Shown: in pieces, positions 35,172 through 43,596 of the stretch
How positions within the stretch are numbered: the first letter of the stretch is position 1
Layout: the number at the start of each line of letters is the position of its first letter
From: Gammaproteobacteria bacterium
Lineage (GTDB): Bacteria > Pseudomonadota > Gammaproteobacteria > JAURND01
Direction: 5' to 3'
Assembly: GCA_035546635.1 (NCBI GenBank)
Contig: DASZWJ010000017.1
Coordinates: 1-64,000 of the forward strand
Length of the DNA: 64,000 nucleotides
Position numbers and translations under genes: made by a program
The notes under the pieces: model-generated
Told to the model about the DNA's origin: nothing
Seen by the model: the letters and a program-made list of their open reading frames with translations, nothing else
Databases searched by the model: none

Positions 35172-35879
35172 CTATTTTTCTAAATAGCTCTGCCAAAGCG
35201 GGCGTGGCAAAAAAACAAACCGGATTTTCTTTTGCAAAACGGCTGCTGAAATATCGCCCATGTCTGTTTTTGCCCGCTGCGCTATTTGATTATTTTCTAA
35301 CACATCTTTTCGAGTTATACCATGATAGTGCCAGCGTCGTGCCAAGCCAAACAACATACGAATTTTCGGCATTAAGCGCGCGGGTAATTTATCTCGATCA
35401 AGCAATATTCCCATTTGTTTTAAACTGTATGCTTGACGTAAGGTATAGTCAAGATCAGCAATTAAGCGCGCACCCATATAACTGAAGGGCGTGTAAAAAC
35501 GCAATGCCTTTTTGTGGAATTGGGTATTTGAAAATACCGGCACTTCAAATCCCCTCACCTGAGTTAATTGTTGGGCGCAATAAGACTCTATCTTCTGGAT
35601 ATCCTTATGCATCGCCAGGATGGCATCATACGTTTTCAATAAATAACTCTCTGCATAAGGATCATCTTTGCGAGCAGCGAAACAGAGGTTGCGCATCAAT
35701 TCAGCGAATTGTAACAAGCCCATTTCCTGATATTTCCAAGTGCCATCAAATAAGGAATACGCACTTTTGGTATGAATGGTCAAACACACATCACCTGTCA
35801 AATGAAATTTTTTTTCTAATTCATGAGTTGGTTGTTCTGTGGTTGTTATCGTCATTTCTTCAAATTTTTCAACGGACAT
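35172..35879 (-). CDS. ICE protein, PFL_4669 (TIGR03761) family
   Basis: 235 residues. Recognised from the FHLTGDVCLTIHTKSAYSLF start, LMRNLCFAARKDDPYAESYL, and SYMGARLIADLDYTLRQAY. This family is a constant part of GI-type ICEs; the function is unknown. It follows the relaxase-like gene by 2 bases and is the last gene of the conjugation operon. Confidence 0.8.
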   Translation of the reverse strand: MSVEKFEEMTITTTEQPTHELEKKFHLTGDVCLTIHTKSAYSLFDGTWKYQEMGLLQFAELMRNLCFAARKDDPYAESYLLKTYDAILAMHKDIQKIESYCAQQLTQVRGFEVPVFSNTQFHKKALRFYTPFSYMGARLIADLDYTLRQAYSLKQMGILLDRDKLPARLMPKIRMLFGLARRWHYHGITRKDVLENNQIAQRAKTDMGDISAAVLQKKIRFVFLPRPLWQSYLEK

Positions 35880-35881
35880 GG

Positions 35882-37003
35882 CTAGTCTCCAATGAATGTA
35901 GGGTCAGGAACAAAATCCTCTCGAATGGGTAAGGATTTCAAGGTTTCGTTTAAATAGGCTTCAGCGATAACAACACCTTCCAAGATATCGCGACGCTCAA
36001 AATGGATAGAACAATATTTCACCGTATTGACTGACTTTATAGCACCCATGTCAGCTAATTGAGCTAGCAATGCAGTCACAGGCGCATAACGCTGATGACT
36101 GTTGCAGAAGGCTTGTAGCCAATCATTGCCTACAAACAAACCCTCGGGTAAACGTAGTAAATAAACTGAAGATGACTTGCCCTCATCCGTCATTATTTTT
36201 TCCGTTAGCCAATTAATAAAGCATTCTAAAATATTTTCTTTTGGGATGTGCTCTGACGTTTTTAGAAAGGAATCAATCTGGGTTGCGATTGGAGGCGTTA
36301 CTTGTTGACTGCCAAGCGGATAAGTTATAGCGCTTGCCGCTTGAGCTATTAGATCAAGTAATATATTTTGGAATGTCGTTGCATTCTCTTGGATCGCATT
36401 TTGCCAGCTGCCATACACATTAGGATGACTGGCTAACCAGCGTAGCCCTACTGAGGGGATGATTTTACCAATCAGTATACCCAGGCATATATTGCTATCA
36501 GTTATCATCGGGTTAGCTGCTGGAGCGGTAATTTTGTAATAGGTTGCGGGTTCGAACAAATTACCCGCCGCAACTGACCACAACCCTAATTGTTCGCTGG
36601 TATTGCGATACAGGGTAACAGTACGATCATGCTGCAAACGCAAAATCTCTTTGAACAGGCAACTGCTGAATAAAGCATAGGTCCATAAGGGTTCCTGCTC
36701 TGCAATAGTTTCGCTTTCAGAATGTGTTGGTAACATTCGACCACGACGTAACTGGAGTGCTGTTATTGCTAACTCTAACTGTCGTATTAAAAGACTAAAC
36801 GGTGTTGGTTGCTCTACAGCAAAGGGCATAGCTTGGCAAAATTCCATAAAACGATACAGCGTGGCCAAATATAGTTCCTGATAAATATCACGAGGTGCAC
36901 TAATCAGGCTTTTCAACTGTGTCAAATGGGTCTGTAATATAGGTTGCCTGGCGATAATTTCTCCTGATTGGCACGGTAACAAAGTGTTTAATATATTTTC
37001 CAT
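35882..37003 (-). CDS. MobH/TraI-type relaxase homologue lacking metal ligands
   Basis: 373 residues. The order of segments follows MobH (TraI_2) relaxases: the region of LPAS..HHH..GGLLRHS..VAL aligns with AMPFAVEQPTPFSLLIRQLELAI (about 58-80), and the HD region aligns with YALFSSCLFKEILRL (109-123), where Lys118-Glu119 replace His-Asp. The C-terminal part (VYLLRLPEGLFVGNDWLQAF) resembles the DUF1528 end of TraI. All expected metal-binding His/Asp residues are missing and the protein is short. It may be a scaffold or an inactivated copy. No other relaxase gene was found in the ICE. Confidence 0.65.
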   Translation of the reverse strand: MENILNTLLPCQSGEIIARQPILQTHLTQLKSLISAPRDIYQELYLATLYRFMEFCQAMPFAVEQPTPFSLLIRQLELAITALQLRRGRMLPTHSESETIAEQEPLWTYALFSSCLFKEILRLQHDRTVTLYRNTSEQLGLWSVAAGNLFEPATYYKITAPAANPMITDSNICLGILIGKIIPSVGLRWLASHPNVYGSWQNAIQENATTFQNILLDLIAQAASAITYPLGSQQVTPPIATQIDSFLKTSEHIPKENILECFINWLTEKIMTDEGKSSSVYLLRLPEGLFVGNDWLQAFCNSHQRYAPVTALLAQLADMGAIKSVNTVKYCSIHFERRDILEGVVIAEAYLNETLKSLPIREDFVPDPTFIGD

Positions 37004-37012
37004 AGAAACTCC

Positions 37013-39046
37013 TTAGGCTGCTTTAGCAAACTGTTGATATTGCTCGCACATACAACGCAACATATTGTCCAGGTCAGCTGGAACTTCTATAGTTGCCAAT
37101 TGTTGCGGTAGTGGCATACGTAATTTGTAGAGTTTGCCACCTTCCAGCAAGCAGAATGCTTGCCCTTTGGGAAGATTTAATATGTCATTTTGTTCAATCA
37201 AACGCTGCTCACTGTGAGTAAGCCGGTCTTCATTGGCCGAGCGGAAAAATATACCTTCCTCGCCATGCGCAGTATCACTACTACTGGAAGCAGGTATTGT
37301 TCGCAGGATGGGTACTTTGGGTAATTGTTCCAACAGCATCTCTACCGTGCGCGCCTCCTTACATCGAAACATAATGACCGTGCCTAAATTACCGGCAACT
37401 TGTCCCGCTTTAGCGGCGGCTTTTAAGCGAGCTTCGACGTCTGACCAGGTTTGGGTATAAGTCACTGCCGTAAAACCAGCGCCTCGTCCTTTATTTAATA
37501 AAGGGATAAATTCATCACCAATAATTTCATTAAATTCGTCCGCATGAACACAGACACGCGGCAAATCCCGCTTTTGACTGGCGGTTTTATAAAATCCATC
37601 ATGCAACCCATATTTGTATAACCGACCGGCCACTGACACTAAATCAGCAAATAGCGCATTCCCTACAGCAGTAGATACCTCCCGGTCAGTCAGCGCATCC
37701 AAACCGACATAGACAATTTGCTGGTTACGGATGACTTGCAACCAATCCAAGATGGGGCGCGAATCGTTGGTATCTGTATAATTGGGGGATAATAATTCTG
37801 CCACCTTTCCGGTGGTGAGTTTTTTTAATAATGGACCTAATGAAGCAGTAATTTTACTGAAATACTCTTTATCATATTTGCAAGCATGGTATAGGTCATC
37901 AAATATGGGGTTGTTAAACAAACTATTTGTCTGCACGTAAGCAATCAATGCCTGTAAACGAGAAACTTGTTTTTTGTCCGTTGTATTCTCCTGGATATAA
38001 GAACTGAGCCAAGTTTCTAGCTGGCTATCGAGGGATGGCAGCCAGAAATTTAAATATTTCTCCAGCAGCAAATCCATTTTAGTGATATAAAATTTCATTT
38101 TCTGGTAATCAGGTTTCTCACCCATGGATACTAATGCCAATGCCATGGAGTTGATAAATTGCCAACCAAAATCTTTAAATGCTGCTGAATCACCGGAACT
38201 GGGAAGCTGATTAGAAATTCGATTGGCGACCTCTGTTACGCGAGTAAAATTACCTACTGGGTTATAACGCGCTGATATCTGCGGAAAACCTAGATGTAAG
38301 ATCAGTAAATCCTGTTCTCGACCTGCCAACTTTGCTTCGGTATAAACCCGTTTAAGTAAATCTGCATCTCCTTTGGGGTCTATGACTATAACAACATCTC
38401 CGCGCTGGATATCCTGACTGATGAGTATTTCGGCAAGGCGGGTTTTACCCATACCGGGTAACCCGATCACCACCATATGGCTGGCGCGATCAGCCAGGTT
38501 GATGGCTATGTCTTCTTCATGCTCAGAGACACCATGAATGCAGGGTTGCCCTCCGATGTCGGGATAAGGTCTAAAAGGATTCCAAACAGAGTCTTTTGCC
38601 AGGCATTTGGCCAATGCGTTAAATAAGGGTTTATGTTCCCAATGCAATTCTTTTTGCCGCGCCCAGCGCTTATGCCTAGAGGGATTTTTATAATGTAGGT
38701 TATATTGCAGGTCTAAATCACGCAGACGCTGAGTGTGCGTAGTTGTCCACAAAAAGCCTTTGCCTAAAAATAACTTGTGGTTACTTACTGGAATTTGTTT
38801 GGAATTGATACGATAAGTAGGCATACGTTTTAAATTACAGTGGTAAGAGAATACTCGGTAGCCTTGTTTAAAACGCCATAGACCTATGGCAAATAAAGCG
38901 ACAGCGATGCCATGCGCGATAGCGGGCGATACTAAAAATGTATTTGGACAGGAAAAAAGCAGTAAAATAATAATTAATATAGCTAAGGTGCTGCACCACT
39001 CCAAGGGAGGACGCAATAAAGCTTCTAGCGGTTTATGCATAGACAT
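37013..39046 (-). CDS. traD: Conjugative coupling ATPase, TraD type
   Basis: 677 residues. Two membrane spans (about 20-58), then Walker A GLPGMGKT at 195-202 and Walker B-like VCVHADEFNEI. A FtsK/TraD-type motor that links the relaxosome to the secretion channel. It follows the SXT/TOL subfamily of TraD. Genes on both sides overlap or touch it, supporting an operon. In most GI-type ICEs, traD lies near the start of the tra block; here it is at the far end with the relaxase homologue. Confidence 0.88.
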   Translation of the reverse strand: MSMHKPLEALLRPPLEWCSTLAILIIILLLFSCPNTFLVSPAIAHGIAVALFAIGLWRFKQGYRVFSYHCNLKRMPTYRINSKQIPVSNHKLFLGKGFLWTTTHTQRLRDLDLQYNLHYKNPSRHKRWARQKELHWEHKPLFNALAKCLAKDSVWNPFRPYPDIGGQPCIHGVSEHEEDIAINLADRASHMVVIGLPGMGKTRLAEILISQDIQRGDVVIVIDPKGDADLLKRVYTEAKLAGREQDLLILHLGFPQISARYNPVGNFTRVTEVANRISNQLPSSGDSAAFKDFGWQFINSMALALVSMGEKPDYQKMKFYITKMDLLLEKYLNFWLPSLDSQLETWLSSYIQENTTDKKQVSRLQALIAYVQTNSLFNNPIFDDLYHACKYDKEYFSKITASLGPLLKKLTTGKVAELLSPNYTDTNDSRPILDWLQVIRNQQIVYVGLDALTDREVSTAVGNALFADLVSVAGRLYKYGLHDGFYKTASQKRDLPRVCVHADEFNEIIGDEFIPLLNKGRGAGFTAVTYTQTWSDVEARLKAAAKAGQVAGNLGTVIMFRCKEARTVEMLLEQLPKVPILRTIPASSSSDTAHGEEGIFFRSANEDRLTHSEQRLIEQNDILNLPKGQAFCLLEGGKLYKLRMPLPQQLATIEVPADLDNMLRCMCEQYQQFAKAA

Positions 39047-39414
39047 CAGTGACCCTCCAGTGTATGAATCAGGGTCAGGAATAGATTTTCACAGACAACC
39101 AGCTCAAATATCACTAGCCAAAGGGTTATTTTTAGGCGCTGATTGAGCCAAAACATAGTTTTTTCTGGCTTCCAATAATGTTGTTTAGCCCGGTAACGAA
39201 TAAAACGCGGCCAAGTACAGAAAATAGTCAAAATCAGTAGCCAACGCAAGCAAATGAAAAATAGTTTATTTTGTGAGATAATTTGGTTTAAATTCTGTAG
39301 ATAGTGAGGGTGGCTGATACTGATCCAAACGAATGGAGCAATAGCCAGCAACATTATTACCAACCAGAAGAAAAATCGCGAAAAGCTTTTTTTAAAAACT
39401 GTAAATAAGTACAT
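39046..39414 (-). CDS. Membrane protein in conjugation operon
   Basis: 122 residues from the ATG at 39414 (GGAG 6 bases upstream); the longer frame is not supported. Three membrane spans (FFFWLVIMLLAIAPFVWI, FICLRWLLILTIFC, LWLVIFELVVCENLFL). The stop overlaps the traD start (TAATG-like), suggesting translational coupling with traD. No family assigned. Confidence 0.65.
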   Translation of the reverse strand: MYLFTVFKKSFSRFFFWLVIMLLAIAPFVWISISHPHYLQNLNQIISQNKLFFICLRWLLILTIFCTWPRFIRYRAKQHYWKPEKTMFWLNQRLKITLWLVIFELVVCENLFLTLIHTLEGH

Positions 39415-39439
39415 TTTGTTCTCCATGAGGAAATTCATC

Positions 39440-39649
39440 ATGAAAAAGGAAGCTACCAAAACTCAACGTTCTGAAGCTGTTATGTTTCTATTAATCATCC
39501 TGAAAATATTGGCTGCCGTTATTACTGTGGTATTGGGAAGCCTTAGCAATCAACGTGTGTCGAAACCCAAAACCAGCTATGATCGCTTGATGGATCTTGC
39601 AAAAATTGATCCTAATGTAATAAACCAAAATCGATCAGAGAATCACTAG
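39440..39649 (+). CDS. Small single-span membrane protein, opposite strand
   Basis: 69 residues from the ATG at 39440 (GAGGAAATTC upstream). One membrane span (VMFLLIILKILAAVITVVLG) and a short charged C-terminal tail. It interrupts the minus-strand tra operon on the plus strand, divergent from the 122-residue membrane gene and convergent with traG. An unusual place; it may be regulated separately. Confidence 0.5.
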   Translation: MKKEATKTQRSEAVMFLLIILKILAAVITVVLGSLSNQRVSKPKTSYDRLMDLAKIDPNVINQNRSENH

Positions 39650-41166
39650 TTCTTCTTTTCATTAAACGGATTTACTTTATTCCACACAAATTTTCCGCCA
39701 TCTTTTATCAATTTAGCGCCCTTCATGGCAGAGTCTTCGGCAGGTTTCATTAGGCCGTCAAAAGCAACTGTCACTAAATTGCCAACAGCAACCCCCATAC
39801 TCCCCATAAAACTAAACCAGAAAAGCGGAGCAATAATGATTAACGTTCCAGTAATCATATCTACTAAAGAAGCATTAGGAGACTGATGCGAAAACCAACT
39901 ATCCCCATACAGTGCATTCATCAATGCTGTATCTGTCCAACTCACCAAATGCCAAATAAAACTCCAGAAGATCAGTGAAAAAATTATCACCGCTCCCGAA
40001 ATAAAACTCCCAGGCTTATACCCAGTAAATACCAAAGCTAACGGCAAAAACGCATACACCATTAACAACAATAAAGCCTGAATAATCGGAGCTGCCTGCG
40101 CTGCTGCATACAATTTAGGGTAAGTATCCAATTGCTGAAACCACTCACCCAATCCAGCAGCTAAATGAGAATACCCAATATCACCTACGGTATCGTTGGC
40201 TTTGTCATATCCTGTGTTGTTAAACAAAATTTGCTTTAATACATCATCTTTAGTTTTGTCACTAACCAATTCTGGAGCAAAATCTGACCAATATTTCGCA
40301 CTCATAAGATTGATTAAGCGCAGTCTCAATCCATTTTGAGGATCATTCCACCATTGGTCGCAAGTCGGTGTGCCATATGCAGGAGGATTATCTTCATTGG
40401 TATCAGCATTAATGTCTTGATTGGCATCATAGGCAAATCCCGGCACCGGTTGGGATGCTTTGAGATTTTGATAGTACGTCTGGTCAAATCCATGTGAACC
40501 TGCCCATTCTGTATCATCGCTGCCGTATGTGGATTGATTGGAGTTAATGACTGAAATTGTGTCAGCATTCGTATGCGTGTCTGCTAAATATTGCGTGCGC
40601 GCTGGAATAAAGCAGTCTTGCTCAAATTGTGCGACTTCATGTTTTAACTGGGGATCGGTTATTCGCGCCATATCGGCTTGGGTCACCATACTGCGTAAAT
40701 CAGGCACACAGGAAACTATGGTATTGGCACCAGAAGTGATTCCTTCCGATAGCGCTACCACGGCGTACCACCATATCGGCACGCGTATTTCTTCTGTTGG
40801 CACAGAAAATGCAGAATCGTAAGTCGTGCCGGTATTACCAGGATGCACAGTTTCATTTTGACCATCGACAGGACAAAGCGGTGTATAAGATACTAAAGAT
40901 GGATTTAGTAAAAACGCAGGGGAAACCCCGAAGAAAATAAATAACAATGTGCCAATAAAATCCACTTCCATCCGCCGAAGTGAGGTACTACCCGCATCTT
41001 TAGTTTCTTGAGAGGTATAAGGCTGCGCCATATTTCTAAGTAATATGCCGATAAACGGTAAATACGCCAAACCCGATTGCGATAATAAATCCCATATCTG
41101 ATCGTATAAATTCCAGCCTAACAGCATAGTGTAAAGTTCAGGATAAGATTGCACACCGATACTCAT
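39646..41166 (-). CDS. TraG N-terminal-domain conjugal protein
   Basis: 506 residues. Several membrane spans at both ends (LLGWNLYDQIWDLLSQSGLA, FIGTLLFIFFGVSPAFLL, then IIQALLLLMVYAFLPLALVF and a cluster near 400-470), with a periplasmic middle of about 270 residues. This is the TraG_N family found in SXT- and PFL-type ICEs, needed for pilus assembly or mating-pair stabilisation. The start overlaps the PFL_4711 gene by 4 bp. Confidence 0.82.
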   Translation of the reverse strand: MSIGVQSYPELYTMLLGWNLYDQIWDLLSQSGLAYLPFIGILLRNMAQPYTSQETKDAGSTSLRRMEVDFIGTLLFIFFGVSPAFLLNPSLVSYTPLCPVDGQNETVHPGNTGTTYDSAFSVPTEEIRVPIWWYAVVALSEGITSGANTIVSCVPDLRSMVTQADMARITDPQLKHEVAQFEQDCFIPARTQYLADTHTNADTISVINSNQSTYGSDDTEWAGSHGFDQTYYQNLKASQPVPGFAYDANQDINADTNEDNPPAYGTPTCDQWWNDPQNGLRLRLINLMSAKYWSDFAPELVSDKTKDDVLKQILFNNTGYDKANDTVGDIGYSHLAAGLGEWFQQLDTYPKLYAAAQAAPIIQALLLLMVYAFLPLALVFTGYKPGSFISGAVIIFSLIFWSFIWHLVSWTDTALMNALYGDSWFSHQSPNASLVDMITGTLIIIAPLFWFSFMGSMGVAVGNLVTVAFDGLMKPAEDSAMKGAKLIKDGGKFVWNKVNPFNEKKN

Positions 41167-42605
41167 GGTTTAACTCCTGACTTACTTGGGATTGCTGCAT
41201 TTTCTATCACAGTTTGTGGTTGATTGACTTTACCAACATCAAAAGCTTGTTGTTGTTGAGAGTTAGCGTAATTGACAAGATTAGATAAGGTATCGGACAT
41301 CATTTGTCTGCGTACTTGTGCTGAAAAAGTAATGGACTGAATGTTTTTATCTAAGTTGGCACTGGCCTGTTTTAATAATTTTTGTGCGGGTTCGTTAGTA
41401 GCAACGACTGGCACCTGGCTTCCAGTTTGTAGTAAATCTCTTGCCGTAAGTGCCTTATCCATCAGACGTTGCGCAGCTACTTCTTGTGCTAATTTATTGA
41501 CAAAGATTCCTTGTTGGCTGGAATCCATGCCTTTTAATGTGGTAATAATTTGTGGACTGATGACTAAGTTATCTGCGGAAACAGCAGTTAGGTTATCTTT
41601 AGTAGCAGCAGTGGTGCCTGTTACTAAATTCTGTAATTTGCTGCGCAAGGTATCAACGCAGTCATTGTTATTTTGTCCATTGCAGACTGTAGCCCATGGT
41701 AATAATCCTCTACCGGCCAAGCCACTTTGAGCACTTTTGCAGCTGTTATCATTGCAGGTGGTAACAACTTGATCTCCCAATACATTAGTAATCCAATTGA
41801 CTGCATCCTGCGGTGAAGCAAACTGATTAGCCAAACCACTGTTAGCAGGCGCTGCCGCGTCCGATGTGAGATCTCGGTTCAGCATGGCGTTGTACCCGGC
41901 TTTTACAGTATCAGCGATAACATGGATGGGAGGTTGCGATTGACCACCTGCACGCAAAGTGCCATCGCTGGCACTTTTTCCTTGTACCCAGGCCACACCA
42001 TCATCACCAGCATGTTCGGTAATATCAGAATTGGCGGTGTTAATGTCTTCATCGCCTGTGGCGGTTAGAGATAGATGTTGTTTCCACATATCTCCGATGG
42101 AGAGAGTGCCCCAATCTTGATAGGGGTTTTTACCTTGAGCAATCTGATTTTTTACTGCTTGACAGGATTTCAATGAGGCATCAATTTGGGTATGGGCACT
42201 GACTAGTGCATTATTCAATAGATTATAGAGCGTCGGATTAGCCTGGGCTAAAAAGTACATGGGCATCTCAGCGATACTGCCGGTCGCGCTGCTAATCAAA
42301 CTTTGTTCTAAATTATTGACGTTGTCTTGTAAATTATTCAGGGTATTTTGGATTGACAATGCTGGATTGAACATGCCGCATTGATTGCCCAATCCTAAAT
42401 CGGCTCCTGCCATTAAGTTGATAGTAGACGTATCTAATACCGGTGGTAACGCATAATCACTGCCGCCACCAATTTTGTAATACAACACATTATTGTTGTT
42501 GCCTGTTGGAATAATAGGAGAGGCAAAAACAGAGGTGGTGAGTGACAAATACAAACCTATCAGAATGAGTTTGTACCCGTTTTTAAAATTAAGGGTTGTC
42601 ATCAT
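41163..42605 (-). CDS. ICE protein, PFL_4711 (TIGR03755) family, TraH-like
   Basis: 480 residues. Signal peptide (LILIGLYLSLTTSVFASP), then NVLYYKIGGGSDYALPP, the family signature, and LGNQCGMFNPALSIQNTL. Periplasmic part of the pilus assembly system. Overlaps traG by 4 bp and lies 10 bp after the PFL_4710 gene. Confidence 0.85.
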   Translation of the reverse strand: MMTTLNFKNGYKLILIGLYLSLTTSVFASPIIPTGNNNNVLYYKIGGGSDYALPPVLDTSTINLMAGADLGLGNQCGMFNPALSIQNTLNNLQDNVNNLEQSLISSATGSIAEMPMYFLAQANPTLYNLLNNALVSAHTQIDASLKSCQAVKNQIAQGKNPYQDWGTLSIGDMWKQHLSLTATGDEDINTANSDITEHAGDDGVAWVQGKSASDGTLRAGGQSQPPIHVIADTVKAGYNAMLNRDLTSDAAAPANSGLANQFASPQDAVNWITNVLGDQVVTTCNDNSCKSAQSGLAGRGLLPWATVCNGQNNNDCVDTLRSKLQNLVTGTTAATKDNLTAVSADNLVISPQIITTLKGMDSSQQGIFVNKLAQEVAAQRLMDKALTARDLLQTGSQVPVVATNEPAQKLLKQASANLDKNIQSITFSAQVRRQMMSDTLSNLVNYANSQQQQAFDVGKVNQPQTVIENAAIPSKSGVKP

Positions 42606-42615
42606 AAATTTTTCC

Positions 42616-43596
42616 TCAGTTCACCACGATCTTGCCAATATATTTCCCATCAGTTTGAATACAGCCTTGATAATGCCGCCACAAAACCCAGACGTAGCCA
42701 CCGTGAGTGTTTTGTTCAAAATTTTCACCATAGTTACTGGATTTACCAAATACTTGGCAGCTAGATTGCTGAATGGGATATACCAATTGAAATTGTGTGT
42801 TATCACTGTCTTCTTGAATGACTGCTGCATCGCATTCCTGGCCACAATGGGTGGGAAGCGATTGATAAACATGTGCCCAAGAATTTTGTGCTGTGAGTAA
42901 ATTACTGGCGCGTTGGACTATGACAGCAGCAGCTTTGGCATCGTTAGTAGTTTCAACTTTGCCTTCAAAGGGGAAAGCACCACCCCAGTTAATGGCGCTG
43001 GCATTACTGCCAACATAATGAGTCGTATCCTCAATCACAGCATCGGCTTGTTCTGGTTCTGCCTGTGGGGAAAACCCACGCCAAAGGGCGCTATCAAGCA
43101 TCGATTGAAAATAGGGTTTTAACGGGATGGCAGTCGAAGGTAATAATGCAGGTGTGCTAGGCAACACGGTTAATGCAGGATTTCCAATCACATCCACTTC
43201 TTTAAAATACACATTTTGTTGTAAGGGGTTTTCAAATCCATGTTGGCCACCGCCGGCTTTGGTGTGCGCTATGGCTGAAATAATTTCTTTTTCTGCAATT
43301 TCTCCCGCCTGGTCTAATGTTTCATTAATTTCTAACCAGGGATTACCGCCATTTTTATCGGTGGGTGGATTAAAACTACTGACGACCAGATCAGGTAAAA
43401 AGTGTGCGACATAAGGTGTGGTGACCGTAATGCCTGTATCCGTTAACCAGTAACAGACGCCTTTTACTTGGTAATGCAAGCATTGTGGCAATGCAGCCAA
43501 AGTGCTTTCTGTGATTAACACCGTGTTCGTACTGCCTGCCAAAGCATTCATTGAACTAAGTAAGATGAGTGAGAGCCAAAGAGATCTAAACATCAT
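42616..43596 (-). CDS. ICE protein, PFL_4710 (TIGR03756) family, TraU-like
   Basis: 326 residues from the ATG at 43596 (TGGAGGT 5 bases upstream, better than the longer frame). Signal peptide (LWLSLILLSSMNALA) and the TraU-like core with LPQCLHYQVKGVCYWLTDTG, SSFNPP and several Cys residues. Periplasmic, needed for conjugative DNA transfer. Overlaps the VirB4-like gene by 11 bp. Confidence 0.85.
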   Translation of the reverse strand: MMFRSLWLSLILLSSMNALAGSTNTVLITESTLAALPQCLHYQVKGVCYWLTDTGITVTTPYVAHFLPDLVVSSFNPPTDKNGGNPWLEINETLDQAGEIAEKEIISAIAHTKAGGGQHGFENPLQQNVYFKEVDVIGNPALTVLPSTPALLPSTAIPLKPYFQSMLDSALWRGFSPQAEPEQADAVIEDTTHYVGSNASAINWGGAFPFEGKVETTNDAKAAAVIVQRASNLLTAQNSWAHVYQSLPTHCGQECDAAVIQEDSDNTQFQLVYPIQQSSCQVFGKSSNYGENFEQNTHGGYVWVLWRHYQGCIQTDGKYIGKIVVN

